A program made the translations under genes and the position numbers. From the NCBI RefSeq assembly GCF_021390245.1, contig NZ_JAJUXH010000018.1, positions 124,001 through 188,000 of the forward strand: a DNA stretch of 64,000 nt, given 5' to 3'. Of this stretch, positions 18,600 to 27,473 are shown in pieces. The stretch comes from Dyadobacter sp. CY323 (GTDB lineage: Bacteria > Bacteroidota > Bacteroidia > Cytophagales > Spirosomataceae). The notes beneath the pieces are model-generated. The model was not told the origin of the DNA, made no database searches, and saw only the letters and a list, made by a program, of their open reading frames with translations. The first letter of the stretch is position 1. Every line of letters begins with the position of its first letter.

Positions 18600-20291
18600 T
18601 TAAAGGTTAACTCCGTGTTTTTTATTTAAAATCCCTAAGGTTCTTTCGATTTCGCCGTCTGGATTTCCAGCCAGTCCGGGTTTTGATTGCATTAATATTT
18701 CACCCAATTCTTGAAGCAAAGCCCGGGACAATTCGCCCCGTAAACCCAATGAAGTACGCCGTAAAACAAGGTCGTCCAGGTGCTCAACAAACTCATTTTC
18801 AATAAGGTATTGCATTTCACCAGTACTGTATTGCGGGTGATTTCTCAAAGGCTTGTTATCCGGTTGAAGAAGATAAGAGATGACATGATCGGCATTTGTT
18901 CCGTATCGTTCCAGCAATTGTTCCAGGCGGCCAGCCGACAATGCAGGCCGTAGCCGTTCTCTGATCCATTTCTCCCTTTCCTCAGGCTGAGCCGGAAAGT
19001 CCCTGCCTCCGCCGATGACTTCATCTTCCGAAGAAGCTTTTGTTTCCAGGTTCAAAAACTTCGCGATCTCTTCCGTTGTATGCGATGCAAAAGCACGAAA
19101 AGTGGTCCATTTGCCTCCGATCATAGAATATACCGGAAATTTCTGCCGCTCCGTGGCGGGTAAGATAGGAAGACTATGGTCCCGGCTGATCTGCGCCGTA
19201 ATATCAGCGCCGCTGTGAGGCAAAGGCCGCACGCCCGAAAACCGGAAAACGATCTCCGAAGGGTCTATTTTAATGTCGGGAAAAACCTGCCGGATCGATT
19301 CGAGCATATAAGCTACTTCTGCGTCCGTGCACACGGCCTCCTCGGGGTTGGTTATTTTAATATCTGTCGAACCCACCAGCACATTTCCATGCAAAGGAAA
19401 AAGGATGCAGATCCGGCCCTCCGAATTTTCGTAATACAACATTTGTCCCTGCGTCGCCTTCATGAGCTCCGCATTGTTGATCATCAAATGAGAACCCTTC
19501 GTGCCGCCGATAAAAGTGCTTTTGGCTTGTAAAGATGCATTCGTAAAATCGATCCACGCGCCGGTTGCATTGACGACGACATCCGGCCGAATGGTTAAAG
19601 TGCCGCCGGTAAGTTCACTTTTCAAATAAACCTCGCCAGTTTCCGCATTGCTCCCCGCCAGTGAACAATAATTCAGTAGCCCCGAACCTGCATTGGAAGC
19701 CAATGCATCCTGGCACAATTCAAGGCAAAGGCGCTCGGGATAAGAGATCCAAGCATCGTAATACATGGCGGTACAGACGATGGCGGGGTTCAGTGCCGGC
19801 CTGAATTGCAGTGCGGTTTTTTTATCCTGAAAACGGTGCGTTGGCATGACGCGCTGTTTTCGGGTGTAGAAATCATAGGCGCTCAACCCGATTTTCACCA
19901 GGAATCCGCCCCGGTTCACCGATTTCCCTTTGAATCCCAAAAACACCGGTATCGCATTCAACAACCCCGAAAACCATTGGAAAATCGGGATAACGGTCGG
20001 CAGCGGCTTCACGTAATGCGGCGCGTTTTTCAATAACAGGTTGCGCTCTTTCAAACTTTCTTTCACCAGTCGTACTTCCCTGTTTTCCAGATACCTAAGC
20101 CCGCCATGGATCATCCTCGAAGGTGCAGAACTCGCCCCGGCCGCAATGTCCGATTTGTCAATCAGCAATGCGTCGATCCCGTTGAGCGCCAGTTCACGGA
20201 AAAGTCCAGCCCCATTGATGCCCGCACCCACAATGAGCACCGGAACCCTGGGATTATCCCGGAACCGTTGTATCGTTTCGCTTCTTGTCAT
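18600..20291 (-). CDS. FAD-dependent glycerol-3-phosphate dehydrogenase-like oxidoreductase
   Basis: 563 residues of the GlpA/GlpD family: FAD-binding VLIVGAGINGAGLFRELA at residues 18-35, then SRMIHGGLRYLE, VVNATGAWID, the GVRPLP segment and a C-terminal domain. The family oxidises sn-glycerol 3-phosphate to dihydroxyacetone phosphate at the membrane; EryB, the erythritol-phosphate dehydrogenase, is a relative. Next to a FGGY kinase, rather than glycerol facilitator genes, it may oxidise another polyol phosphate. Its start overlaps the beta-helix gene stop by four bases, so expression is coupled. Confidence 0.9.
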   Translation of the reverse strand: MTRSETIQRFRDNPRVPVLIVGAGINGAGLFRELALNGIDALLIDKSDIAAGASSAPSRMIHGGLRYLENREVRLVKESLKERNLLLKNAPHYVKPLPTVIPIFQWFSGLLNAIPVFLGFKGKSVNRGGFLVKIGLSAYDFYTRKQRVMPTHRFQDKKTALQFRPALNPAIVCTAMYYDAWISYPERLCLELCQDALASNAGSGLLNYCSLAGSNAETGEVYLKSELTGGTLTIRPDVVVNATGAWIDFTNASLQAKSTFIGGTKGSHLMINNAELMKATQGQMLYYENSEGRICILFPLHGNVLVGSTDIKITNPEEAVCTDAEVAYMLESIRQVFPDIKIDPSEIVFRFSGVRPLPHSGADITAQISRDHSLPILPATERQKFPVYSMIGGKWTTFRAFASHTTEEIAKFLNLETKASSEDEVIGGGRDFPAQPEEREKWIRERLRPALSAGRLEQLLERYGTNADHVISYLLQPDNKPLRNHPQYSTGEMQYLIENEFVEHLDDLVLRRTSLGLRGELSRALLQELGEILMQSKPGLAGNPDGEIERTLGILNKKHGVNL

Positions 20292-22126
20292 TTTTGTTTG
20301 ATCGTTTTAATCGGTTCCGCAGTTCCTGATTTACTTTGCAAACCGAACAATGCAGGATTTTCAGGTTTGACCGGGCTTACATGAATGCGCTTGCTGTGCG
20401 GATTGGTAGGATTTACCTCTATTTTGAAATGCGCATCCCCGCCATTATCGTGGATCTGCATACTGGCTACATTGTTCTTATGCAGGTGAATGGATGAAGT
20501 ACTTTTGTCGGAATTCCGCAGATCATGAATGTAGTTGCGGGCAAGTTCCATCTTAGCCCCGCCTTCGTCGATGTAGATCCCGTTTGCCTGCAGATATCCC
20601 CCGCCGATCTCATAAACCCAGTTATCATTCACCTTGGTACCGGGCTGACTTCCAACCAGATAAATACCCGAGCCGTCGGACAAATACTTCATCCCGTTCC
20701 TTACTTCATTCCATTCAATGATATTGCTATGGCAGTTGGTGCTGACCATATTGGTCTCGTCACTCCAGTACCAGCCTACGCTCATTCCCGAGTAGGGAAA
20801 ATCCTCGATCAGGTTATGGTCGATCTGATTATGGTGAGAATAACCGACCCAAATGCCCACCGAGCCTTTGTCGGTAGTGGAGAAGTTTCTCAAATGGTTA
20901 TTGCGGATCAGGTTATGATGCGATACCTCCTGCGGATCAGTAAAATCCTTGTGCAGCGGGTGCCCCTCGCCCACATAACTGGCCCGGTACCCGACCTGTA
21001 TCACATTACTCCCCACATCTTCAAACCGGTTTTCGACGATTTGGTTCTGAAAGCAGCCCAACCCAAGCGTAATCGCGCCTTCGCCCAATCCTACAAACTT
21101 ACAGTCGCTGATAATACTATTATGCGTCCATTCCAGCATCAGCGCTGCGTCTGGTGCGTATACCGGCTTGCCTTTTTCGGTACCCCAAAAACCTGCCTGT
21201 ATCCCTTTCCGCTCGGCTACGCCCATTTCCCATCGCGTTCCTGTAAATGTGATACCCTGAATAAAGATGATGCCCATTGTTGCTCCCCGCTTTCCGGTAA
21301 CCTGCACAAGCTGCTCAGCTACTGGGTATTCGATTCGCTTTGTGGCAGGATTGGTCTTACTGAAAAGGAAAAGCTCCTTTGTTTGTTTGTCGAGAAACCA
21401 TTCATTTTCCGCATCCACGAAACGCAATGCGTTTTCAAAATGCGCACGGTCGCGGGTGTTGATCATGGTGGAACTGCATTCCGGACCGGGATATTGATTG
21501 GTGAGCACCGACTGGGTTTTAATATTAAATTCCTTGATAGATTGGCGCACATAATGCCAGACACCCGTGATGTGCAACTCGGCGGTTTTGATTTTTCCAA
21601 AATCTTCCGGGATCTTTCCTGCAAATACAAGCCGGTTGGATTTCAGGAGTACCGAATCCGGTTCCAGCCATTTTCCATCATTGGGATACCGTCCTCTGAC
21701 AGCTCTTTTTTTATTGATAAAAAGCTGGGTAAAATCATCTGACACCATTGTTTTCCAGAGATTATCGCCTGCTTTTTGCCAGCTGCTTTCTATTTTTTTA
21801 TTGCCTGATAAAATGGGTTCTTCTCCTTTGTAAGCTTCAATCAAAAGGCTGCTCTCGGGATCCAGTTTCAGCGACTCGTCTACTTTGATCGGACTTGCTA
21901 TCGGATAAGATCCACCTCTTAATACAATCCGGTAAACTGCCGGAGCACTTTTTGGCTGTGACTTTAAAACTTCCAATGCTTTTCCAACCGTTTTAAATGG
22001 TTTCGCAAGTGTTCCGGGGTTCTGGTCATTTCCGGACGGGGCAATGTACCAGGTCGTTTGTGCGCAGATTATCGCATTAAGAAACAGGAGAAACCCAAAC
22101 AGCATAATATAAAAGCACTTATTCAT
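20288..22126 (-). CDS. Secreted right-handed parallel beta-helix protein
   Basis: 612 residues with a signal peptide (MNKCFYIMLFGFLLFLNAIICA). The mature start TTWYIAPSGNDQNPGT is typical of secreted parallel beta-helix proteins of the pectate-lyase-like superfamily. From about residue 340 come the coils: repeated asparagine- and histidine-rich turns (HNLIRNNHLRN, HNQIDHNLIEDF, HSNIIEWNEVRNG). It is probably a periplasmic or surface carbohydrate-active enzyme (lyase, hydrolase or epimerase), but no catalytic site can be named. It is the only candidate polysaccharide-degrading protein of the operon. Confidence 0.85.
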   Translation of the reverse strand: MNKCFYIMLFGFLLFLNAIICAQTTWYIAPSGNDQNPGTLAKPFKTVGKALEVLKSQPKSAPAVYRIVLRGGSYPIASPIKVDESLKLDPESSLLIEAYKGEEPILSGNKKIESSWQKAGDNLWKTMVSDDFTQLFINKKRAVRGRYPNDGKWLEPDSVLLKSNRLVFAGKIPEDFGKIKTAELHITGVWHYVRQSIKEFNIKTQSVLTNQYPGPECSSTMINTRDRAHFENALRFVDAENEWFLDKQTKELFLFSKTNPATKRIEYPVAEQLVQVTGKRGATMGIIFIQGITFTGTRWEMGVAERKGIQAGFWGTEKGKPVYAPDAALMLEWTHNSIISDCKFVGLGEGAITLGLGCFQNQIVENRFEDVGSNVIQVGYRASYVGEGHPLHKDFTDPQEVSHHNLIRNNHLRNFSTTDKGSVGIWVGYSHHNQIDHNLIEDFPYSGMSVGWYWSDETNMVSTNCHSNIIEWNEVRNGMKYLSDGSGIYLVGSQPGTKVNDNWVYEIGGGYLQANGIYIDEGGAKMELARNYIHDLRNSDKSTSSIHLHKNNVASMQIHDNGGDAHFKIEVNPTNPHSKRIHVSPVKPENPALFGLQSKSGTAEPIKTIKQK

Positions 22127-22147
22127 ATTTTCAGGATTTAGGAACAG

Positions 22148-23704
22148 TCAATTGAAATAAATATACAGGCTCACCATGATCACCGCCAGCACCGACCAGC
22201 CCCATCGCAACGAAGGTGAGAGTTCGTGCGCCTTATATTCTTTCCGGCTGAAAACAGGACGCTCCGCCCCGTCGGTATCCGGAAACAGATAGGAGAATCC
22301 GATCAGCAGCACGCTCATTGCTACAAAGAGATAAAAGGAGATCAGGAAAAAATTCGGGTAAAATCCTTTGCTGGGATATTGCGACAGGTATAAGATGCTG
22401 ATAATCACGCAGGGAATGTTACCAATGATCAATGTATAGAATGCGGCTTTCGAAGAGATCCTTTTCCAGAAAACACCCCAGATAAACACCGCTACCAGCG
22501 AGGGGCACAGGAATGAGAAGATCGCATTGATTTTTTCGAATAAATTAAAACCTTCGACCCGGTCCAATCCTACTGCAATGAGCATGGACAAGCCAGCCAG
22601 CCCGGCAATCACCCACCGGCTCATGCCAATGGAAGGCGGCGCAGACGATCTGCGGAAATTGGGAAGGATATCCAATGTAAAAACCGCGCTGCCGGAATTG
22701 AACATCGCCGTAACCGTCCCTACCAGCGCCGCAATCAAAACGGCGATGGCAAGTCCGATCAGTCCGTGTGGCAGGTATTTGTAAATCATCATCAGAAAAG
22801 CATCGTCGGGCTTTTCCAGGTCGGGCATCACTACCCTGGCGATAATGCCGGGAAGTATAAACAGCAACGGCACAAGGAGTTTCAGATAACTCAAAAACAA
22901 TACGCCTTTTCTGCCCTCATTTAAACTTTTGCTTCCCAAGGTCGTCTGAACAATATTCTGATTGGCGCACCAGTACCAGATCGACATAATGGGATACCCG
23001 ACAATGATCGCCTGCCAGGGATAATCCGGGTCATCAGACGGCCGGAGCAGTTTCCAGTAATTGGCATGGAGCGCCGTTTCGAAAACACTCCAATCCTTGA
23101 TCTGGGTTAACGCCAGAAAACCGATGACGCTGCAAACCAGGATCATAACAATGGACTGAAATGAGTCGGTTAATGCGACGGCTTTTAAACCGCCGGTAAT
23201 GGTAAAGCTTACCGAAAAGAGCGTAAGCATGATCACGCATTGCCAGACGGGCAGTGAAACCAGCTTGCTAACCAGCATGGACCCCGCATACACGACCGAA
23301 CCCGCGCCAATGGAAATTTGCAAAAATACAATCCAGGAAAGCGCTTTCCGGCACGATTCGTTGTAACGCCGCAGCATAAATTGAGGCATGGTCTGGATGT
23401 CGTGTTTTAAATAATAAGGCAAAAAAACGACACTCAGAAGGATCAGGTACAGCCATGCAAACCACTGGAAATTGCAGGCGATCATCCCATAAGAATAGCT
23501 TAATCCGCAGGCGCTGATAATGTTAAGCGGACTAATGTTGGTACCAAAAATCGATAACCCGATCGTCGGCCAGTTCAGCGACCTTCCGGCTAAAAACAAG
23601 TCGCTGCTCTTCTTTTGCTGATTGGTAAAGCTCACCCACAAACCCAAACCGAGCAGGGCAAGCATATAAACCAGGATGACCGTAATATCAATGGTACTCA
23701 TCAT
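22148..23704 (-). CDS. Sodium:solute symporter (SSS family)
   Basis: 518 residues with about 13-14 hydrophobic helices. The SSS signature region is present: a first helix with TVILVYMLALLGLGLW, FLAGRSLNWPTIGLSIFGTN and, later, GGLKAVALTDSFQS. Bacteroidota relatives beside sugar-catabolic genes carry sugars, polyols or acids with Na+. Here it would take the substrate across the inner membrane after SusC/SusD uptake. It starts 12 bases after the stop of the FAD oxidoreductase gene. Confidence 0.92.
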   Translation of the reverse strand: MMSTIDITVILVYMLALLGLGLWVSFTNQQKKSSDLFLAGRSLNWPTIGLSIFGTNISPLNIISACGLSYSYGMIACNFQWFAWLYLILLSVVFLPYYLKHDIQTMPQFMLRRYNESCRKALSWIVFLQISIGAGSVVYAGSMLVSKLVSLPVWQCVIMLTLFSVSFTITGGLKAVALTDSFQSIVMILVCSVIGFLALTQIKDWSVFETALHANYWKLLRPSDDPDYPWQAIIVGYPIMSIWYWCANQNIVQTTLGSKSLNEGRKGVLFLSYLKLLVPLLFILPGIIARVVMPDLEKPDDAFLMMIYKYLPHGLIGLAIAVLIAALVGTVTAMFNSGSAVFTLDILPNFRRSSAPPSIGMSRWVIAGLAGLSMLIAVGLDRVEGFNLFEKINAIFSFLCPSLVAVFIWGVFWKRISSKAAFYTLIIGNIPCVIISILYLSQYPSKGFYPNFFLISFYLFVAMSVLLIGFSYLFPDTDGAERPVFSRKEYKAHELSPSLRWGWSVLAVIMVSLYIYFN

Positions 23705-23716
23705 GCGATACTTTTT

Positions 23717-25174
23717 TTACTCCATTTCAAGATAAGCTTCCAATTCTGCCGGAGCAGGATATTCCAGCTGCACGTGGTGGGCAACCAGCGAAGCGCTCAG
23801 ATCCGCATAACCTACATTCGGGAAATCGACGGAATCCCGCAAAGCAATGTAAGCCGCTGTTCCGGCCGCCTGCCCAAGTTGCATCATCGTCCGCGAAAGC
23901 CGGCAACTCGATGCCGCCAGCGAACTGAAACCTGCCGCCCGGGAGGCAATTAGTAAGTTCGAAAAACCTTTCGGGACAAGGCAGGGATAGGGAACCCCGT
24001 AAGGCATATCCAGCTCCGCACAGCCCGCACGTCCGGTACTTTTTCCGTGGGTATCCAGCGCGTGGTCGGCAATGGTTACGATTGGCTCACCAAGTTGTTG
24101 GACAAGGCCACCCCGGATATCTTGCTCTGTTAAAATCTGCTGCGTTACTACCCGATGCCCTTCCCGGACGCCCAATGCAGGCGCCATCCACAACAGTTTG
24201 TAATCAGCATAAGGGGCATAGGTTGATTTTAGATGCCGAAAATGGGCGAGAACCCGTCGCTTGCATTCTTCATAAGATGCCTGATAATCAGCATACTGCA
24301 CAAAATCCACACCTTCCATGGTCGGCAACATATTTACATTCAGATCACCATTTGGATACTGAACAATGCTTGCTACCGGATAACTTTCCGCCCACCAGCA
24401 AGGCACGTTACTTTCCAATTCCTGATCCAAACTATTTGCCTCATCTTTTTCTCTAAGCCCGATCCGGTAGATCAGCGAAACGCCATTAATCCTTGAACTG
24501 GCATTTTCCGGCGCGCCGGGTTCGTTAAAAACATCGTTTGCTTCCTGCCCGAACATGGTTTCACAGCCAAGGTACCTGCACAAATGACCGGAATCCGTGG
24601 CATCGATAAACAAAGGTGCCGAAACCGTTTCCCCATTGCTGAGCGTAACCGATGCTACCACACCATTGCTGCTTTCGACGGCTTGGAATGCGGTATTTTT
24701 CAGAACAGTAACATTCCCGGTTTCGAGCAGCATTTCTTCTACAACCTGCTGGTAAATGGCGGGTTCAAATGGAACACCGTGCCAATATTCTCTTACAAAA
24801 GCTTCGTTCAAAATGCCGGTTTCTGAGCCGTGCCTGAGCAGGGTATCCCGGTATTTTTTAGAAGGGTCCAGTAACAACTCGGCACCAGGATGTAATGGGC
24901 TTTCACCGCTTTGCAGCTGCCATTTCCGGTGTTTTGCGAAACTATAAATGCCGACTGCCTTATCTTTTTGTTTCAGCCTTTTATAAATGTCAAACGGAAT
25001 ACCGGTCCCGCCTACGCCCATTTCCCAGACGGACACGCCGCTTTGGGCCGCATTCCCGCCCAGGTAATTCTGCTTTTCCAGCAGGAGCACCCGCAAGCCC
25101 AGACGCCCAGCAGCCAGTGCGGCACCAATTCCTCCGCTGCCTCCACCCACCACAATCAGATCGTATGCTTTCAT
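23717..25174 (-). CDS. FAD-dependent oxidoreductase (FAD_oxidored family)
   Basis: 485 residues. The N terminus is a dinucleotide-binding fold, DLIVVGGGSGGIGAALAAGR, followed by LEKQNYLGGNAAQSG. PLFIDATDSGHLCRYLG and the C-terminal FSSLAASSCRLSRTMMQLGQ fit the FAD-dependent oxidoreductases common in Bacteroidota sugar loci. No signal peptide is seen, so it should be cytoplasmic. The reaction is not known; oxidation of a sugar hydroxyl or ring is a guess from context. It lies six bases downstream of the SDR gene. Confidence 0.85.
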   Translation of the reverse strand: MKAYDLIVVGGGSGGIGAALAAGRLGLRVLLLEKQNYLGGNAAQSGVSVWEMGVGGTGIPFDIYKRLKQKDKAVGIYSFAKHRKWQLQSGESPLHPGAELLLDPSKKYRDTLLRHGSETGILNEAFVREYWHGVPFEPAIYQQVVEEMLLETGNVTVLKNTAFQAVESSNGVVASVTLSNGETVSAPLFIDATDSGHLCRYLGCETMFGQEANDVFNEPGAPENASSRINGVSLIYRIGLREKDEANSLDQELESNVPCWWAESYPVASIVQYPNGDLNVNMLPTMEGVDFVQYADYQASYEECKRRVLAHFRHLKSTYAPYADYKLLWMAPALGVREGHRVVTQQILTEQDIRGGLVQQLGEPIVTIADHALDTHGKSTGRAGCAELDMPYGVPYPCLVPKGFSNLLIASRAAGFSSLAASSCRLSRTMMQLGQAAGTAAYIALRDSVDFPNVGYADLSASLVAHHVQLEYPAPAELEAYLEME

Positions 25175-25180
25175 AAAAAA

Positions 25181-25912
25181 CTAGTAAGCCTGGATTTCCT
25201 GCACCAGCGGCAAAAGGCGAAGTTCAGGGATCACAAGATGCGCGGGTAATGTACATACATCCACTACAATGTTGCCGATTTCGATCGGTTGAATGGATTT
25301 TGACGCGATGTCTTCGGAAAAAGCGTCCAGCTTCGCGGCAGTATTGAAATCGGTAGCGCCCCAGGAAGGCACGAGGGAAGTTACCCGCACGCCAAACGGC
25401 CGCATTTCAACATACAAATGTTTGGTCAGCTGATCCAATCCTGCTTTTGCTGCGCCATAAACGCCCCATCCTCCCCAGGCCTGCACCGAGCAAATGGACG
25501 AAATATTGATAATGGTACCGCTGCTCTGCGCACGCATGATTGCTGCAGCCCGCATGCAGCCGAAAATGGCACCGGTGAGGTTGAGTGCAATCACTTCTTC
25601 GACTATTTCGTCACGCTGGTCGGCAATTTCGAGGATTTCTCCTCCCCCGCCTGCATTGTTTACTAAGATGTCCAGCCTGTTTTCAGCATCCTTGATCTGT
25701 GCGAAAACGCGGTCCCAATCTTCCTTTTTAGTCACGTCGGCGACGATGGGCACGGCGCCGATCTGCGCACCGACTGCCTTTAATTTTTCTCCCGAACGTG
25801 CCGTGATATAAACTTTCGCACCCGCCCGGACCAGCGCTTCCGCTATTCCCACGCCGTAACCTGTTGACGCGCCCGTTACCAGTGCAACTTTTCCATTCAA
25901 TCTTAATTCCAT
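25181..25912 (-). CDS. Short-chain dehydrogenase/reductase (SDR)
   Basis: 243 residues of the classical SDR type: TGASTGYGVG (residues 14-23), NNAGGGGE, INISSICS with the catalytic Ser, and YGAAKAG as the Tyr-x-x-x-Lys pair. It acts in the cytoplasm on an alcohol or ketone with NAD(P). As the first enzyme gene after SusD, it may carry out an early oxidation or reduction of the imported compound, an inference from order only. It starts about 56 bases after the SusD stop. Confidence 0.92.
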   Translation of the reverse strand: MELRLNGKVALVTGASTGYGVGIAEALVRAGAKVYITARSGEKLKAVGAQIGAVPIVADVTKKEDWDRVFAQIKDAENRLDILVNNAGGGGEILEIADQRDEIVEEVIALNLTGAIFGCMRAAAIMRAQSSGTIINISSICSVQAWGGWGVYGAAKAGLDQLTKHLYVEMRPFGVRVTSLVPSWGATDFNTAAKLDAFSEDIASKSIQPIEIGNIVVDVCTLPAHLVIPELRLLPLVQEIQAY

Positions 25913-25968
25913 TTGCGTTTTTTTCTAGTGTAATAATTGCTTCGGTATATATTTTTTTAAAAAACAGA

Positions 25969-27444
25969 CTATTGGGGATAACCCGGATTCTGGGTCAATG
26001 CAGGATTGGCCTGGATTTCAAGAAAAGGTATCGGGAAAAGCAAATGCCGCTCCTCCGCGTTTTTACCACTATTTTTGAGCACCTCCATGTAAGTACCCGT
26101 CCTGAGCAGGTCCCAGCGCCGCTCTCCTTCAAAGGCCAGTTCCATTCTCCGCTCATCGAGCACCGCCGCTTTGAAAGTGGCTTTCGTTAGTCCGGCCAGG
26201 TCCGGCAAAGCGGCCAGTTCGGCCGGCTCGGGAGTTCCGTTTGCATTGGCATCCCGGGCGCGCTGCCTTACTTTGTTGATTGCTACATAAGCTGCTGCCG
26301 TGGGTCCATTCAGCTCGTTTTCTGCTTCGGCAAAAATGAGCAGCACATCCGCGTACCGGAGCACGATCCAGTTTGCATCGCCGCCGGTTGCCTTCCCGAA
26401 ATTCGGATCCCAGTACTTCATAATGGCCGGCCCGGCCTGCGCCTTGCCTTTGGCGGTGATTTCGGGGTAATAGATGCTGGGGAATGAATCCACCATGGTA
26501 ATTCTTTTGCGGTAATGATCGGGTACGGAACTGTAAAAACCTCGCTCAGCCGCCACAGCCGATCCCGAGATCGCACCGTTGAGCAGGATATTCGGATTGC
26601 GGGAAGCGAAAGAAGAAGAATTCACACTGGTCACACCCTGCACATTTCCGCTTTTAAATTGAACGGAGAAGATATGTTCGGCACTATTTTCTTTGGTTAC
26701 CTCAAAAACACTTTTGAAATCGGGCAGCAGGCTGTAAGTAGCGCTGCTGATCACAAGCTGCGCCGTTTCGCGTGCTTTTTGCCAGTTCTGACGGGTTAAG
26801 TATACTTTTGCCAGCAGCGCCTGTGCGGCTCCCTTTGTAGCTCTGCCTGTCTGGGCGGCTGCATAGTTTTTTGGTAAAACAGCCTCTGCCTCAGTCAGGT
26901 CTTTTTCGATCAGTTGGTAAATCTCATCCTTTGAAGTGCGTGGAAGCAGGTTATTGGATTCATCCACCGTAGGTTCCGTAATGAGCGGCACATCCCCGAA
27001 CGAACGGACGAGATTGAAATAATACAATGCCCTCAGAAACTTGGCTTCCCCCAGATACTGGTTTTTTAATGCCTCGTCCATGGTAATGGCCGGGATGGAT
27101 TTCAATGCGGCATTGGAAAAGTTAATCCCCCGGTACATCACTGTCCAGACATCGCGGAAGGTAGGATCGGTCGGTACAAATTCCAGCACATCCAGCCCGC
27201 CCGTCAGCTCGCCCCGGTTTGCCGTTTCGGTAGATACATCCCCGACATACCAGACATTATTGCTGTAATAGCCCCCCAGATTGGAATAAATGGCATTGAT
27301 CCCGGCCTGGGCATCGGCCGGTGTCTTATAAAAATTTTCACTGCTAATCTCAGAATAAGGCTGCTCGTCGAGAAAACTTTCACAGGAGAAAAAGCAACCC
27401 GAAATAGCTATTGAAAAGATCAGTATATGTTTCAAACGTTTCAT
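25969..27444 (-). CDS. RagB/SusD-family nutrient-binding lipoprotein
   Basis: 491 residues with a lipoprotein signal (MKRLKHILIFSIAISGCFFSC; the acylated cysteine is Cys17 or Cys21). The N-terminal SESFLDEQPYSEIS-like start, the tetratricopeptide-like ALYYFNLVRSFGDVPL and the C-terminal DERRMELAFEGERRWDLLRT are all standard SusD. It binds the substrate on the cell surface and covers the SusC channel. The gene follows SusC by 29 bases. Confidence 0.96.
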   Translation of the reverse strand: MKRLKHILIFSIAISGCFFSCESFLDEQPYSEISSENFYKTPADAQAGINAIYSNLGGYYSNNVWYVGDVSTETANRGELTGGLDVLEFVPTDPTFRDVWTVMYRGINFSNAALKSIPAITMDEALKNQYLGEAKFLRALYYFNLVRSFGDVPLITEPTVDESNNLLPRTSKDEIYQLIEKDLTEAEAVLPKNYAAAQTGRATKGAAQALLAKVYLTRQNWQKARETAQLVISSATYSLLPDFKSVFEVTKENSAEHIFSVQFKSGNVQGVTSVNSSSFASRNPNILLNGAISGSAVAAERGFYSSVPDHYRKRITMVDSFPSIYYPEITAKGKAQAGPAIMKYWDPNFGKATGGDANWIVLRYADVLLIFAEAENELNGPTAAAYVAINKVRQRARDANANGTPEPAELAALPDLAGLTKATFKAAVLDERRMELAFEGERRWDLLRTGTYMEVLKNSGKNAEERHLLFPIPFLEIQANPALTQNPGYPQ

Positions 27445-27473
27445 GATCGTAGTATTTTAAAAGAATATGGGTA

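Noticed and set aside
20525..21742. A 405-codon open frame on the plus strand
   Set aside because: It is the shadow of the beta-helix gene on the other strand and shows no protein-family features.
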